From: Leptodactylus fallax
Lineage: Eukaryota; Chordata; Amphibia; Anura; Leptodactylidae
Length of the DNA stretch: 64,000 nucleotides
NCBI GenBank assembly: GCA_947044405.1
Contig: CAMRHE010000206.1
Coordinates: forward strand, 2,976,001-3,040,000
Direction of reading: 5' to 3'
Shown: positions 23,761 to 34,376 of the stretch, piece after piece
How the letters are laid out: each line of letters begins with the position of its first letter
Position numbering within the stretch: position 1 is the stretch's first letter
Program-made: the position numbers and the translations under genes
Notes under the pieces: model-generated
Seen by the model: the letters and a program-made list of their open reading frames with translations, nothing else
Told to the model about the DNA's origin: nothing
The model's database searches: none

Positions 23761-24119
23761 TTAACCCATTCCCATCATCTGCCGTAATAGTACGCTGCTG
23801 GGTCTCTGCTGTATTATAGTGATCGTGGGTATTAACCCCCTCTGCGCTTTGGTCAAAGCTGACCAAGGCGGCATTTTGCCTGCGGCGCCATTTTGCCAGG
23901 GATCGCCAGCACCCGGAGCAAGATCCGAGGCCGGAATCCCATTGGCATGACAGCCTTGTCTGCCATTTATTTCTATTGCAGTGTGCTCTATGCAGCCTGC
24001 AATAGAAGTGCCGATATTTTGCAATGCAATAGCATTGTAATACATTGCATATATGATCAGACCCTATAAGGTTCAAGACCCCTAGGAGGTCTAATAAATG
24101 CAAGAATTTTTTATTTTTT

Positions 24120-24166
<47 letters not shown>

Positions 24167-25429
24167 ATTAAAATCACCCCCCCTTTCCCTACAACAAATA
24201 TAAAATACTTAAATACTGTGAACACATACACATTAGGTATCCCTGTACAGTGAACGCTGTAGCGGGAAAAAAAAATCAAAAGTGCCAAACCGGTGTTTTT
24301 TTGCTGTTTTGTCTCTGATAAAAATTTGAATAAAAAGTGATCAAAGCAATAGATATTCCCCAAAATGGTATAACTAAAAAGTACACCTGGCTCCGCAAAA
24401 AAAGACGCCCTATGCATCCCCGTACAGAGAAATATAAAACAGTTATGACTGTCAGAATATGGCAACTTTAAGAAAAACATTTTTTTTTGCAAAGGTTTAG
24501 ATATTTGTTAAAGGGTTAAAATGTAAATAAAAGTATATAAATTTGGTTTCCCCGGAATCGTACCAAAACATAGAATACAGGTGACGTGTCATTTTGGCTG
24601 CAGAGGGAACACCGTAAAAATGAAGTCCATATGAAAGTTGCACAAATGCACTTCTTCTCCAATTGTACCCCATTCTGAATTTTTTTTCCAGCTTCCTAGT
24701 ACACTGTACAGAATAATAAATAGTAGCTTTTGTCCCGCAAACATTAAGTGCTAATATGGCTCTGTGAACAGAAAAATAAAAAAGTTATGGGGTTTGAGAG
24801 GTGGGGAGTCAAAAACAAAAATCGAAATATGTCACCGGCAGGAGGGGGCTAAAGGGTGATTAAAGTTTGATGTCAACATAAAGCAGAGATGTGGTAAATG
24901 ATATTTATGAACTAATGTGGGTGATATGACTACCTGTATGAAAAGCAGATAATTTCAAACTTTTTAAATTGCATATTTTGCAAAATTTCCACCAAATTTC
25001 CTATTTTTTCATAATTAAACACAAAACATATCGACTAAAAATTTACCACTAAGACTAAGTACATTGTGTCACGACAAAAAAACAATCTCAAAATCACTTT
25101 GGTCAGTTAAAGTGTTCCAAAGTTATTACCGCATGAGGCTGAGGCCCCACGTAGCGTAAATGCAGCTTTTTTTGTTGTAGATTTTGTTGCGGTTTTTTGA
25201 ACCAAAGCCAAGAATGGTTACAAAAGGAATGGAGAATATATAGGAAGGTCTTATACTTCTACCTGCTCAATCCACTCCTGGCTTTGGCTTAAAAAACCGC
25301 AACAAAATCTGCAACAAAAAAAGCTGCGTTTCCGCAACGTGGGGCTTTAGCCTGAAGTGGCACATGTCAAATTTGAAAAACCAAGCTCTGTCAGGAAATA
25401 AAAAACTGGCTGCGGCGGGAAGGGGTTAA
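23761..25429. mobile_element. TTAA-flanked element (Kolobok/piggyBac-type target), 1.67 kb
   Basis: Starts ttaacccattcccatcatct and ends ggcgggaaggggttaa, so the termini are inverted and include TTAA, the target used by piggyBac and Kolobok transposons. A (TA)n tract (24124-24160) and a nested palindromic MITE (25133-25357) lie inside. Relatives are at 58942-59618 (shorter), 39120-39350 and 40-235. No transposase is seen; the 133-aa frame at 24091-24492 is repeat sequence. Confidence 0.65.
25133..25357. repeat. Palindromic MITE 'aggctgaggccccacgtagcg'
   Basis: The left arm is aggctgaggccccacgtagc and the inverted right arm is aggctaaagccccacgttgc. The arms continue as 'gcagctttttttgttgtaga' and its complement, so almost the whole element folds back. 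It is inserted in the TTAA-flanked element. Confidence 0.8.
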
Positions 25430-26321
25430 AAATTTGAGTTGGGTTTGAATCAAGTTTCCTGTAACACCTAACATCATGCGACTGTCGGAAGGCCTCTTTT
25501 TCATATGCTGTAACAGGCCATACGACCACATTTTCTCTATGTCAGCTAGTTTGAAAACCATATCCTTCATAGATCTCAGTTCAAAAAGTGCTTGGTGCTT
25601 TTTAAATAAGTTGAACTCCTTTTAGTAGGAATTTCCATTATTGCTTTGCATGTAGATTTACCAAATATTTTATTGTGGGGACTCAAGTTCAAGGGAGGAA
25701 ATGTGGTCGATTTTTCTTGACCATACTGATGTGAATAAAACAAATTGTTTGTAATAGAAACTCCAGCAGGAAACTAAGGCTATATTTACACAGCCAAACT
25801 CGATTTTCAGTCATGAAACACAGATGCAACAGGATGTTTTTCACAGCCGATTTGCATACTTGTGGCATCCGTTTTCAATTATCTCATAGAATTGCGTCTA
25901 TGAGTAATGCGAGAAAAATAAATCGTACTGGGAGTTGCTCTAATTTTTCTCAGATTGGATACAAGGGCTGTTAAAAAGGCTATGTGAAGTGTTCATTTGT
26001 CTTCAATGGAATCATTTATTTTCTAATGAAAACACCACAGACAGAACTTTTTCACTATTCACCCTGTGCCACAGCTGCCGACATCTCAGACACAGGCAAG
26101 CGCAACATGGTGATATCATCGCATCTGCCTCTCTAAGCCACTGAAAGATCTGTTTTGGGGAACTGGTCAAGGTAAGTATTACATTTTTACGACTTTTTAA
26201 TACTATTTTATAGTTTTATATTTTACTGTGTGGGGAACATGAGGGGCTTTATACTGTGTGTGGGCATTTTACTAGGTCTAAAGGGGACATTATACTGTGT
26301 GGAAGCCACATTGGGGTATTA
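25430..26321. other. Intergenic DNA, no gene recognised
   Basis: 25770-25990 begins 'aaggctatatttacacagcc' and may be an aged MITE. The rest has no supported feature. Confidence 0.35.
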
Positions 26322-26698
26322 CAGGTACATCTCAATAAATTAGAATATCTTTGAAACATTTATTTATTTCAGTAATTGAATTAAAAAAGTGACCTCCGAT
26401 ATTTTCTAGACTCTTTACACACAGAGTTTTCTATTTCAAGTGTTTTATTTCTGTAAATGTTGATTATGGATTACAGGTAATGAAAACCAAAATCTAAGAA
26501 AATTAGAATATTGTAAAAAAGTTCAGTATTGTAAATTCAGTGTGTCCCCTGCCAAGGTTTCCTAAGCCTTTACATGGTCCCTCAGTCTGGTTCAGTAGGA
26601 CACACAATCATGGTAGACGCTGATTATGAATTGTATTACTGAATTACTGGAATGAATGATCATTTCAAAGATATTCTAATTTATTGAGATGCCCCTGT
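26322..26698. mobile_element. Palindromic MITE with TA flanks (mariner-like ends)
   Basis: The left end is caggtacatctcaataaatt and the inverted right end is caggggcatctcaataaatt, continuing as 'agaatatctttgaaa'. The arms are about 40 bp. TA lies on both sides ('atta' before, 'tata' after), which fits a Tc1/mariner-type target duplication. Confidence 0.75.
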
Positions 26699-26699
26699 A

Positions 26700-27440
26700 T
26701 ACAGTGTCAGACAACAAGGAGGTATTGTACTGTGTAGGGACCATTAAAAGGCTTTTTCTGTGGCAGCTACTAAGGGGGCATTGTACTGTGTGGAGACCAC
26801 TAAAGGGGAAATTATACTATGCGGGGGCACTAGGTGGCGTAATACTATGTGTAAGACATAAGAGTGCATTATAATTTGAGGAGCAACTAAGGGGTCTTTA
26901 TACTGTGTGGAGGCCATTATATGGCAGAGGTTACATTATACTGAGTGGAAGTCACTATGGGGCATTATACTTTGTTAGGACTACTAAGAGGCATTATAGT
27001 GTGTGGGGCCACCCACTGGGAGGCATTCTATTGAGTAAATGACACTAAAGGGGGCAATATAATGTATGGATGCCTCTAAAAGCCATTATACTGTGTAAGG
27101 CATTATGTTGTATGGGAGCCACTGATGGACTTTGTTGGGCCACTAAGGGTGCATTATACCATGTGAGGGCCACTAAGAGAGCATAGAGAGCTATTTGGGG
27201 TTACTAAGGGAGCATTATACTGTGTAGGGGTTACTGTTGAGAATTATTCTATGGGAGGATGACTAAGGGGCATTATACTGTGTGGCAGCTACTAAGGAGC
27301 ATTATACTATCTGGGACACTAAAGGGCCCATATTTATACTATGTGGGGGCCATTATAAAGGGGGAATTGTTTTCTGTAGGAAACACTGTCAGAGCAGTAT
27401 ATTGTGTTAGGGGAGATATTAAACTCTGGAGGATGTGTGC
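26700..27440 (+). repeat. Diverged tandem array, 'ggcattatactgtgtgggg' units
   Basis: About 20 degenerate units of 30-40 bp of the form 'cactaagggggcattatactgtgtgg'. They are the same motif family as the arrays inside the hAT elements. Confidence 0.85.
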
Positions 27441-27683
27441 AGCAATCGTGTATAAAATATAGATGGGTCCGGTATAGGTAGCCTGGCATTTTATTGGACC
27501 AAATAGCAAAACATGATGTATTATTTGACCTGAAAGAAATTTCAGCACCAGCCTGCTTTTCTCTGATAGCACTTAATTGGCAAGTATGCATTAAATAGGT
27601 TGTCCAGGAAATGGACAAACCCATGTGGATGCTGGGTGAGCATATTTGGAGTGTATCTTTGGAATTTATCTTCTGCCTCCTAT

Positions 27684-28612
27684 TCAGTGTCGGACTGGGA
27701 TGTCTAGGGCCTATTAATGGGATAGATTCTAGGGGCCCACCCTATTGCTACTAGCGTAAAAGCCATAAGAAAAGTAACGCCACTTTCCTGGCCTGGCCTA
27801 ATCAAATTTATCATTTATGCCAGTTTTCCAGCATAAATGGTGCCAGAATTCTAAGCCAGCAAGGAGCTGGTTTGGATTTCTGTTTAGATGTATAGACCCC
27901 AGAGCATGCGTCTAGTTTGTGACCAGGCATGCACTTTATTATAAATTAGTCCTTCTATTTTCTATATCACTCAAAGATTTTCCAGTCTGTATTGACTGTA
28001 GCATCTAAGGCAGGGGTGTCAAACTCATTTTCTCCGGGGGCCACTTCAGCCTCACGGGGTACCTTGAAGGGCCAAGATTATTTTACACATGTATAAAAGT
28101 AACTTCTCCTTAACAGATAAGCGAGCTATTAAGGAGTAGTTACATTTGTACATTACTACTGTTACAATCAGCCCTTTGAGGTCAACCAGGAAGAACATAA
28201 TGTATTGTTAAAACCTAAGACATTGGCATGTTACATACTATCCTCATCCTTTTCTGAATATATCAAAAATTAAGCACTATACAAATACTGTTTACCCCTG
28301 CAAACGGTATTATGCTCTATAGTTGCCTCTGCACACGGTATTACGCCCCACAGCGGCCCCTGCACACGGTATTATGCTCAATAGTTGCCCCTGCACACGG
28401 TATTATGCTCCATAGTGGCCACTGCACACGGTATTATGCTCAATAGTGGCCCCTGCACACATTATTATGCTCCATAGTGGCCCCTGCAATCCGTATTATG
28501 CTCCTTAGTGGCCCCTGCATTGGTATTATGCCCCATAGTGGCCCCTGCACATGGTATTATGTCCCATAGTGACCCCCCACCCATTAACTATTATTATACT
28601 CTGGGGTCTTCT
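27684..28612. repeat. hAT-like ends and array fragment
   Basis: cagtgtcggactgggatgtc at 27686 and caggggtgtcaaactcattt at 28013 are typical left termini of hAT MITEs, but I found no matching right ends. 28300-28570 is an array of 'tattatgctc.atagtggcccctgcacacgg' units leading into cassette copy D. Confidence 0.55.
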
Positions 28613-28896
28613 CAGACCCCAGAGTATAATGATCGGAGACCCAGGTGGTGACAAACATAAAACCAGTGTTACTTACCTGGGCCCCGATGCGCTCCCTGCG
28701 TTCGGCCTTCTTCAGTGTCGCACAAAACCGGCGTCGCGACATAATGACGTCGGCCTGGCTCACGTGACGCCTGGGACGTCACCAAAGAAGGCCGAAGCCG
28801 GCTGGGAGTAACATCGGATCGCCGGAGAGGTGAGTAACACAGGTTTTTATGTTTATCACCTCCCCGGGGTCTCCGATTATTATACTCCGGGGTCTG
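28613..28896. repeat. Palindromic CpG-rich cassette, copy D
   Basis: The best-preserved copy: arms cagaccccagagtataatga and, inverted, cagaccccggagtataataa. Outward donors: minus-strand CAG|GTAAGTAA at 28672-28678 and plus-strand GAG|GTGAGTAA with GT at 28830. The core contains GTCGCGACAT, TGACGTCG, CTCACGTGACG and GACGTCACC, bracketed by 'cggccttcttc' and 'gaaggccgaag'. Confidence 0.8.
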
Positions 28897-29800
28897 AAAA
28901 GACCCCGGAGTATAATAATAGTAGTATTTGATGGGGTTCGCCGGCCGCGGCCTCACTTACCATCCCCGCTCCTGCACACAGCCGCTTTTGCGTCCCATAG
29001 CAGAAGGGGAAGCGGGGGCGGCCACGACCAGCAGCGGGGATCGGTAAGTAAATAGGCCGTTACGTGCCGGGGATACTCCAACGGCCTATTTATATATACA
29101 TAAAAAAAAACTTATTAGAGCAGGCACTATCATTGCAAAATAATGGTACAGTGGTTAACAAGAATAAAACTACAACTCTCATCAGTAGTAGTGAAACATC
29201 CATATGTTTCGTCAAACTCATTTTGACAGGTGCCCCGCCCCTTTTTATATCTCATTATTCCCGCCCCCTTTTAATCCACCATCCCCTTTTATCTTTAATA
29301 TGAGATTTATATTAAATTAGTGTCTCCTGTATGATTCTCACTGTATGAAGTTCTATTATGTTTGATATAAATTTTATTAAAATATTGTCTCCTGTATGAA
29401 TATTAGCAATGTTTAAGGGAACCTACCATGTACCCCTATGTTTGGTGGGGACAACATATGTAGAGCAGGTTTACATTAAACAACTATGGTATTTGTGTAT
29501 GTTTGTGCAGAGAGGTCTGCTCTGGTGGCTTGCTGAAAGCAGAATGAAATTTTTAGCACCGTCGCTACTCAAAAGTATGACGTCCACAGGCGTGACTACT
29601 CCTGACAATATCAATGTATGAAGTTCTATTATCTTTAATATAAATTTTATTAAAATATTGTCTCCTGCATGAATCTCATTGTATGAATCTATTTAAATAT
29701 TATGGCTAGTATGTATCTCATTGTATGAATCTATTAAAAGTTTATAACCTCTTATAATCTTTAATGATAAAAGCAATAAAAACAGACACTGACAAAAAAT
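28897..29800. other. Repeat-rich intergenic DNA
   Basis: GC-rich to 29060, then AT-rich. 'gtctcctgtatgaat' and 'ttaatataaattttattaaa' phrases occur twice (about 29330-29400 and 29630-29690) around a roughly 220-bp segment (29410-29625), so that segment may be an insertion. No gene is supported; the 79- and 70-aa frames here look random. Confidence 0.4.
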
Positions 29801-29817
29801 TTAAAAGTTTTGAAATT

Positions 29818-29823
29818 TTTATT
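29818..29823 (-). promoter_or_regulatory. Possible polyadenylation signal (AATAAA) for the viral protease relic
   Basis: TTTATT on the + strand reads AATAAA on the - strand, about 340 bp beyond the stop of the protease frame. No experimental or comparative support. Confidence 0.3.
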
Positions 29824-29832
29824 AATACAAAG

Positions 29833-29948
29833 CAGGTTATATGAAGTATATAGCACACATTACTAATATAACAACTTTATATGAAGTATATAGCACACAT
29901 TACTAATATAACAACTTTATATGAAGTATATAGCACACCTTAGTATGT
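29833..29948. repeat. Three tandem copies of a 40-bp unit next to a T30-type homopolymer
   Basis: 'actttatatgaagtatatag' plus 'cacacattactaatataac' is repeated almost identically, followed by a roughly 27-base T run (29951-29977). It lies between the repeat DNA and the viral relic. Short 'gttctgacatcagca' duplicates follow at 29989-30025. Confidence 0.85.
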
Positions 29949-29982
<34 letters not shown>

Positions 29983-30163
29983 ACAGAGTTCTGACATCAG
30001 CAGTTCTGACATCAGCAGTTCTGACACCTAGCAGGGTGGTGGGTGGTACTCACATTGTTAGCATTAGATGGTCTTATCTCTTTAAACCATAGCTTTTAAA
30101 ACATACGCCCTTTTTTTGTTTGCAAAATATATTTTTGTCCATTCAGTACTTTTAAACTAAGTA

Positions 30164-30697
30164 TTAATTTGTCAAAAGGGCTCTGCATTTCTGTTTATAA
30201 ACACAGCAAAATTTACAAGTTTCTATCACATCATAAAAATTCCTTTTGACAAACTCTGAAACTAAATTATCATTTTTTATTAAATCCTTACCAAAGACAT
30301 CTAAAATCTTTTTATATGACAACCCCCTTGCCAAATGGTATAATATATATACACAATATTGACCACAATATGTAGAAATTGTATCCTGCAATTGATTGTT
30401 CTGATAACTATAAGATTCACAGTTTCTTTTTAAAAAATATATAAATTCTTTTGGGAATATTTCTGCCGTTGGTGCAAATCCATAGCTATCAAAAAATAGG
30501 GCCTTTTTTTCAGTGCATAACACAATTAATATCCAATGGCTACCACTCTGACTCGATTTGTCTATATTGATGATGTAGGCCACCGGCCTCTCAGCAATTC
30601 TGTTTTGTGGTAAAAAATCACAAGGGAACACACCTTCAAATATATTGCGCATATAGGGATCCGAATTCAAAAGTTCTGGAAGCTCAATAGTATTCAT
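30164..30697 (-). CDS. Adenain-like cysteine protease of an endogenous large DNA virus/Polinton-type element
   Basis: This intact 177-aa frame resembles the capsid-maturation proteases of adenoviruses, adintoviruses and Polinton/Maverick elements, which cleave capsid precursors. The visible active-site order is His54 (SHWILI), Asp70 (FFDSYGF), Gln104 and Cys111 (YCGQYC). The Gln-to-Cys spacing of seven is the adenain spacing, and His is at the same number as in adenain. The start Met is preceded 12 bp upstream by the stop of a capsid-like frame, as in the hexon-protease order of adenoviruses. The C-terminus is Cys-rich (CKFCC). No stops or frameshifts are visible. No polymerase, integrase or ATPase frames are present nearby, so the rest of the element has been lost. 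The protein family is firm; the exact viral group is inference. Confidence 0.8.
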   Translation of the reverse strand: MNTIELPELLNSDPYMRNIFEGVFPCDFLPQNRIAERPVAYIINIDKSSQSGSHWILIVLCTEKKALFFDSYGFAPTAEIFPKEFIYFLKRNCESYSYQNNQLQDTISTYCGQYCVYILYHLARGLSYKKILDVFGKDLIKNDNLVSEFVKRNFYDVIETCKFCCVYKQKCRALLTN

Positions 30698-30709
30698 TAT
30701 TAATTGTAG

Positions 30710-30905
30710 TCAAACAAAAGCTCCTGTCTCTGAATATACGATCATATTCACAGTTCCAGGAGTGGGCTGCGCAAATCTTATTTCAGCGCGTAGGTTGCCT
30801 GTTTTGACAAGTGAAAAATGACCTCCAGGTTCCTGATCAGGCGTCAAGTCAAAAGCGAATAACGTATATCCATTATTAAACTCATCGCGATCTATTGATA
30901 GCGCT
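30710..30905 (-). pseudogene. C-terminal fragment of a capsid-like viral protein
   Basis: About 65 residues containing NGYTLFAFDLTPD, GGHFSLVKTGNLR and TVNMIVYSE. These motifs characterise a widespread family of virus-like proteins encoded in animal genomes beside Polinton-type genes. The frame ends at TGA just before the protease start. Upstream, on the - strand, the frame runs straight into the dispersed repeat at 30906 onward, so the N-terminal majority is missing and the Met at 30952 belongs to repeat sequence. Assignment to a major capsid protein rests on its position and is tentative. Confidence 0.55.
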
Positions 30906-32565
30906 ATGTGCAATGGCGTCCAAAAAACAAACCGTCCAAGTCTGTGCTCCAAAAACCAAATAGCACTCCTTCCCTTCTGTGCTCGGCTGTGCCCAAACAG
31001 TTTATACCCACATATGACATTAAGTACGTTACCCTGGGTACACCAGTGTCATACATGTGGGCATAAACTGCAGTTTGGGCACACAGTAGGGCGCAGAATG
31101 GAAGGAGCGCTATGTGGCTTTTGGAGTGCAGATTCAGATGTTTGGTATCTGGACGCCATGTCATGTTTGCAGAGACTCTAATGTACCAGTAAAGTGGAAT
31201 CCCCTAGGGAATGACCCCATTTTGAAAAGTGCACCCCTCAAAGAATTTATCAAGGGGTGTAGTGAGCATTAGTTTCCCAGACGTGACTGCACAGCGGATG
31301 GGGAAAAGTGAATGAATATGTAAGCTGTGCGGAATACATTGGGTACACTAAATTCCCTACTATTTCCCCAGTAGTTCCTATTATTGGGGGGTCACTCTGG
31401 GGGTCACTTCTGGTTTATTATCCCTCGTAAGCTCTAAATCTGGTTTGTACCCTAATATACGCTCACACAGCTTATACATTCCCTTCCTGCTGCAGCCAGT
31501 TATGTTCTAATGATTTGGCGATTTTTGGGTTTTTTGTCTTCACATTGTATGAGCTATATTTTCTATTTCTGTGGTGATGTAGCCATATGAGGGCACTGCG
31601 TTTTACCTTTTAAATTTTTCACCATGCAGTGTAGAGCATAAGTAACATGTTACCTTTATTCTGCGGGTCGGTACGATTACGGCAATATCTCATTTATACT
31701 GTTTTTTTATGCGATACTAAAACTAAAACCCATTTGGGGACATAAATCAATTTTTTTTGCATCGCCATCTTCTAACATGCGTAGTATATTTATTTTTCAG
31801 TTTAGAGAGTTGGTTTAGGGCTTATTTTTTGCGGGACAAACTGTGCTTTTTATTGGTACTGTTTTGGGGTACATATGACTTTTTGATCACTTTTTATGGC
31901 ATATTTTGTAAGGTGAGATGGCGAAAAATCACTACTTTTGGCGGGTTTTTTCCGTTTTTTTTCCCCGACTTTCACCGTGTACATTAAATACAGCTTCAGT
32001 TTTATTGTACAGGTTGTTACGGACGCGGCAATACCAAATATGTATTGTTTTTATTAATTTTTAGGTTTATTTTTTATATAATTCATTTTATATAGGAAAA
32101 GGGAATTTTTGGGGCTTTATTCTTTTATTAATTTTTTTCACATACTTTATTTTTTTTTTTTTCACTTTTTTTTTACTTTTTCATGTGTCCCATTAGGACA
32201 CCTGAGCCAGAGATCAAATTGATCTCTGGCTCAATACTATAGACTGCAAGACACAAGCATGCAAGTGTCTTGCAGTCTATACAGTGCTGACTTCCGCTAT
32301 GGAAACACAGCACTGACTTCCGCAGGATCAACCAGGTAGTGGGGGCTCCAGGCAGCCTGGGGTCAATTGGCAGACCCTAGGCTGCAGACTATAGATATCG
32401 GCACCCCCCGGGGGGGGCGACAAGATGGCGGAACCCCTTGGATGCCGCGGTCATGTTTGACCGCGGCATCCAAGGGGTTAAAACCTCCGATTGGAACTCA
32501 GTTCCGACCGGGGGTTATGGAGTAGGGTGTCAGCTGTTAGTTATAGCTAACACCCGGTTCCGATG
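30906..32565. repeat. Long dispersed repeat, second copy
   Basis: Shares with 60090-61700, in order: 'cccttctgtgctcggctgtg', 'ggaaggagcgctatgtggct', 'ggacgccatgtcat.tttg', 'cccctcaaagaattt', 'gtaagctgtg.ggaatacatt', 'atttggggacataaatcaat' and 'ggagctcagttccgacc'-type ends. 32400-32480 has a perfect-looking hairpin ('gatgccgcggtca' and complement). A viral fragment abuts its left edge. No protein-coding gene is recognised within. Confidence 0.7.
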
Positions 32566-32766
32566 CCGCCCGCTCAGATAGTGAGAAGGATATCTATGAC
32601 TCAACATTTACCCACTCAGTATACCTAAGTTTGGCATTGGCCCACACACACATAACTGAACCAGACTATCTTAGGAGCTGCTGTTCAGTGAACACACTAC
32701 TGTATAAGAACAATATTATACAAACCACATATCTAAGCAAACACTATAGCAAGCAAATATCATCTC

Positions 32767-33104
32767 TTAAAGGAAGTCTGTTACCAGAACCTAGCAAGCT
32801 CTAGATAGGTAGGTTAGGGTCACGTGAATCAGATGGTGCTTTCCCCTTGTCAAATTCTGGCTGTATTTGTCAATATACAAATTAACTTTTCGGAACAATG
32901 AGGATGTTGCTGCTTACCTTTTTGGAGCAATGGCAATGACCTTGTTACTCCAGAGAGCTCACTCGAATATTGACAATAACAGCGATATCTCGGCAATGGA
33001 GGCAGCAATTCACAAGGGGAAAACACCATTTGATTCAGGTGACTCTAACCTGTCTATCTACAAGGCTCAGTTAATATGTTGAGCTTTGGTGACAGACTCT
33101 CTTT
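32767..33104. repeat. Foldback MITE 'aaaggaagtctgttaccaga'
   Basis: The left end is aaaggaagtctgttaccaga and the inverted right end is aaagagagtctgtcaccaaa. The arms extend inward as 'taggtaggttagggtcacgtgaatcagatggtg' and its complement. TTA/TAA-type flanks. Confidence 0.8.
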
Positions 33105-33473
33105 AACATCAAGTTACTTTGCTCTTTCTTCTGGACTTTTTTCTATGGTCACTTGACCTACAGTAGTTTCTGGCTTTGTGCAGTGTAATATTACTGTCTT
33201 TGCAATGTAGGATCGTAATAAGTACAAGGCATGGTGGGTTTCCCAGGCCATGACCTTTAAGTAGGAATGGTAACACCCAGTTGTCTATTTAACCTAAATA
33301 TTAAGAGGAATAACATAAAAATAGCAGTGTACAACTGTGAAAAAGGATGATCCTGACATGTTTCAAGCATTTACTAAAATAGACATGTTAGGAAAGCTGG
33401 GAAGTCCTCTTTCATCTGCAATCCTTTATTAAAGTACCAAAAAAGGGTACAAACTAAACTGATTCTGAATCTT

Positions 33474-33800
33474 ACAGTGCTAAAAAGTTTACACACCATA
33501 GCAGATTTTTTGGCCTTTTTTCAGAGAATATTAATGATAATACAAAAACTTTTTCTCCACTCATGGTTAGTGGTTGGTTGAAGCCATTTATTGTCAAACT
33601 TCTGTGTTTTCTCTTTTTAAATCATAATGACAACCAAAAACATCAAAATGACCCTGTTCAGAAGTTCACATACCCCAGTTCTTAATACCGTGTATTGCCC
33701 CCTCTAACATCAATGACAGCTTGAAGTCTTTAGTGGTAGTTGTGGATGAGGCTCTTTATTTTCTCAGATGGTAAAACTGGCCGTCCTTAGGCTTAGGCAA
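33474..33800. mobile_element. End fragment of a Tc1-like element
   Basis: tacagtgctaaaaagtttac at the left edge and 'gttcacataccccagttctt', 'attgccccctctaacatcaa' further in are typical of the long terminal and 3' portions of Tc1-like transposons in vertebrates. No opposite end and no transposase frame are visible. Confidence 0.5.
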
Positions 33801-34296
33801 AACATTAGGGAAAACTTTTTCGCTGCAGTTACTGATAACGTGCTGCATTCATCCTTGGTTCCCTATGCATTTGGATAAATTTTGGCCCTAAAGATGGAGT
33901 GTGACATCCTTCATCTGGAACGGGTAAGAGCGTTCCAATTATTTTCAGATTTTTATACCATCCAATCATTGGGGTTAATTATATTTTATATGATTATTAA
34001 ATGTTAAGTTTTATTTGTCATTGCTTGTATTATGAATTTTTGATCCATGACAAATTAAGAACCCTTTTTCTCATTTGTGCTATTATATATTAGCCATGAT
34101 GTGGTGGTAATACAGAGGCAGCAAAGGAAATAAAAAGTTGTCTGAAAGTTTAGTTACGCTTTAAAAATCGTTATTTTGTATCTCTATATTCTTATAATCT
34201 ATCAATTTATTAATTTAAGTCAGAACTGGTGGTAAGGGCCTAAATTTGCATGATTTCCACTTATGTCACTTAAATCACTACAATACAGTGACAAAG
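33801..34296. other. PLAAT 5' flank, nothing specific recognised
   Basis: AT-rich DNA upstream of the proposed TATA box. No CpG island is seen, which fits a TATA-driven rather than housekeeping-type promoter. Confidence 0.4.
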
Positions 34297-34326
34297 GAAA
34301 TGAAAGAACCACCAGGCGTATAAAAG
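34297..34326 (+). promoter_or_regulatory. Proposed PLAAT core promoter: TATA box with upstream GAAA pair
   Basis: TATAAAAG at 34319-34326 fits a canonical TATA box. About 25-30 bp downstream lies the start of a short non-coding exon whose end is marked by a perfect GTAAGT donor at 34377. GAAATGAAA at 34297-34305 resembles tandem IRF half-sites (GAAA) but has one spacer base instead of the two of a classical ISRE, so interferon control is only a guess. Confidence 0.5.
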
Positions 34327-34349
34327 AGTCAGAGAGATTGTGTTACAAG

Positions 34350-34376
34350 CAGTTTTGAGGAAGAATCAGCTGTAGT
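34350..34376 (+). other. Proposed non-coding exon 1 of PLAAT
   Basis: Inferred from the TATA box position and the GTAAGT donor at 34377-34382. The start is approximate. The partner acceptor would be at 34813-34814 (tatag) or 34819-34820 (cacag). Confidence 0.4.
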
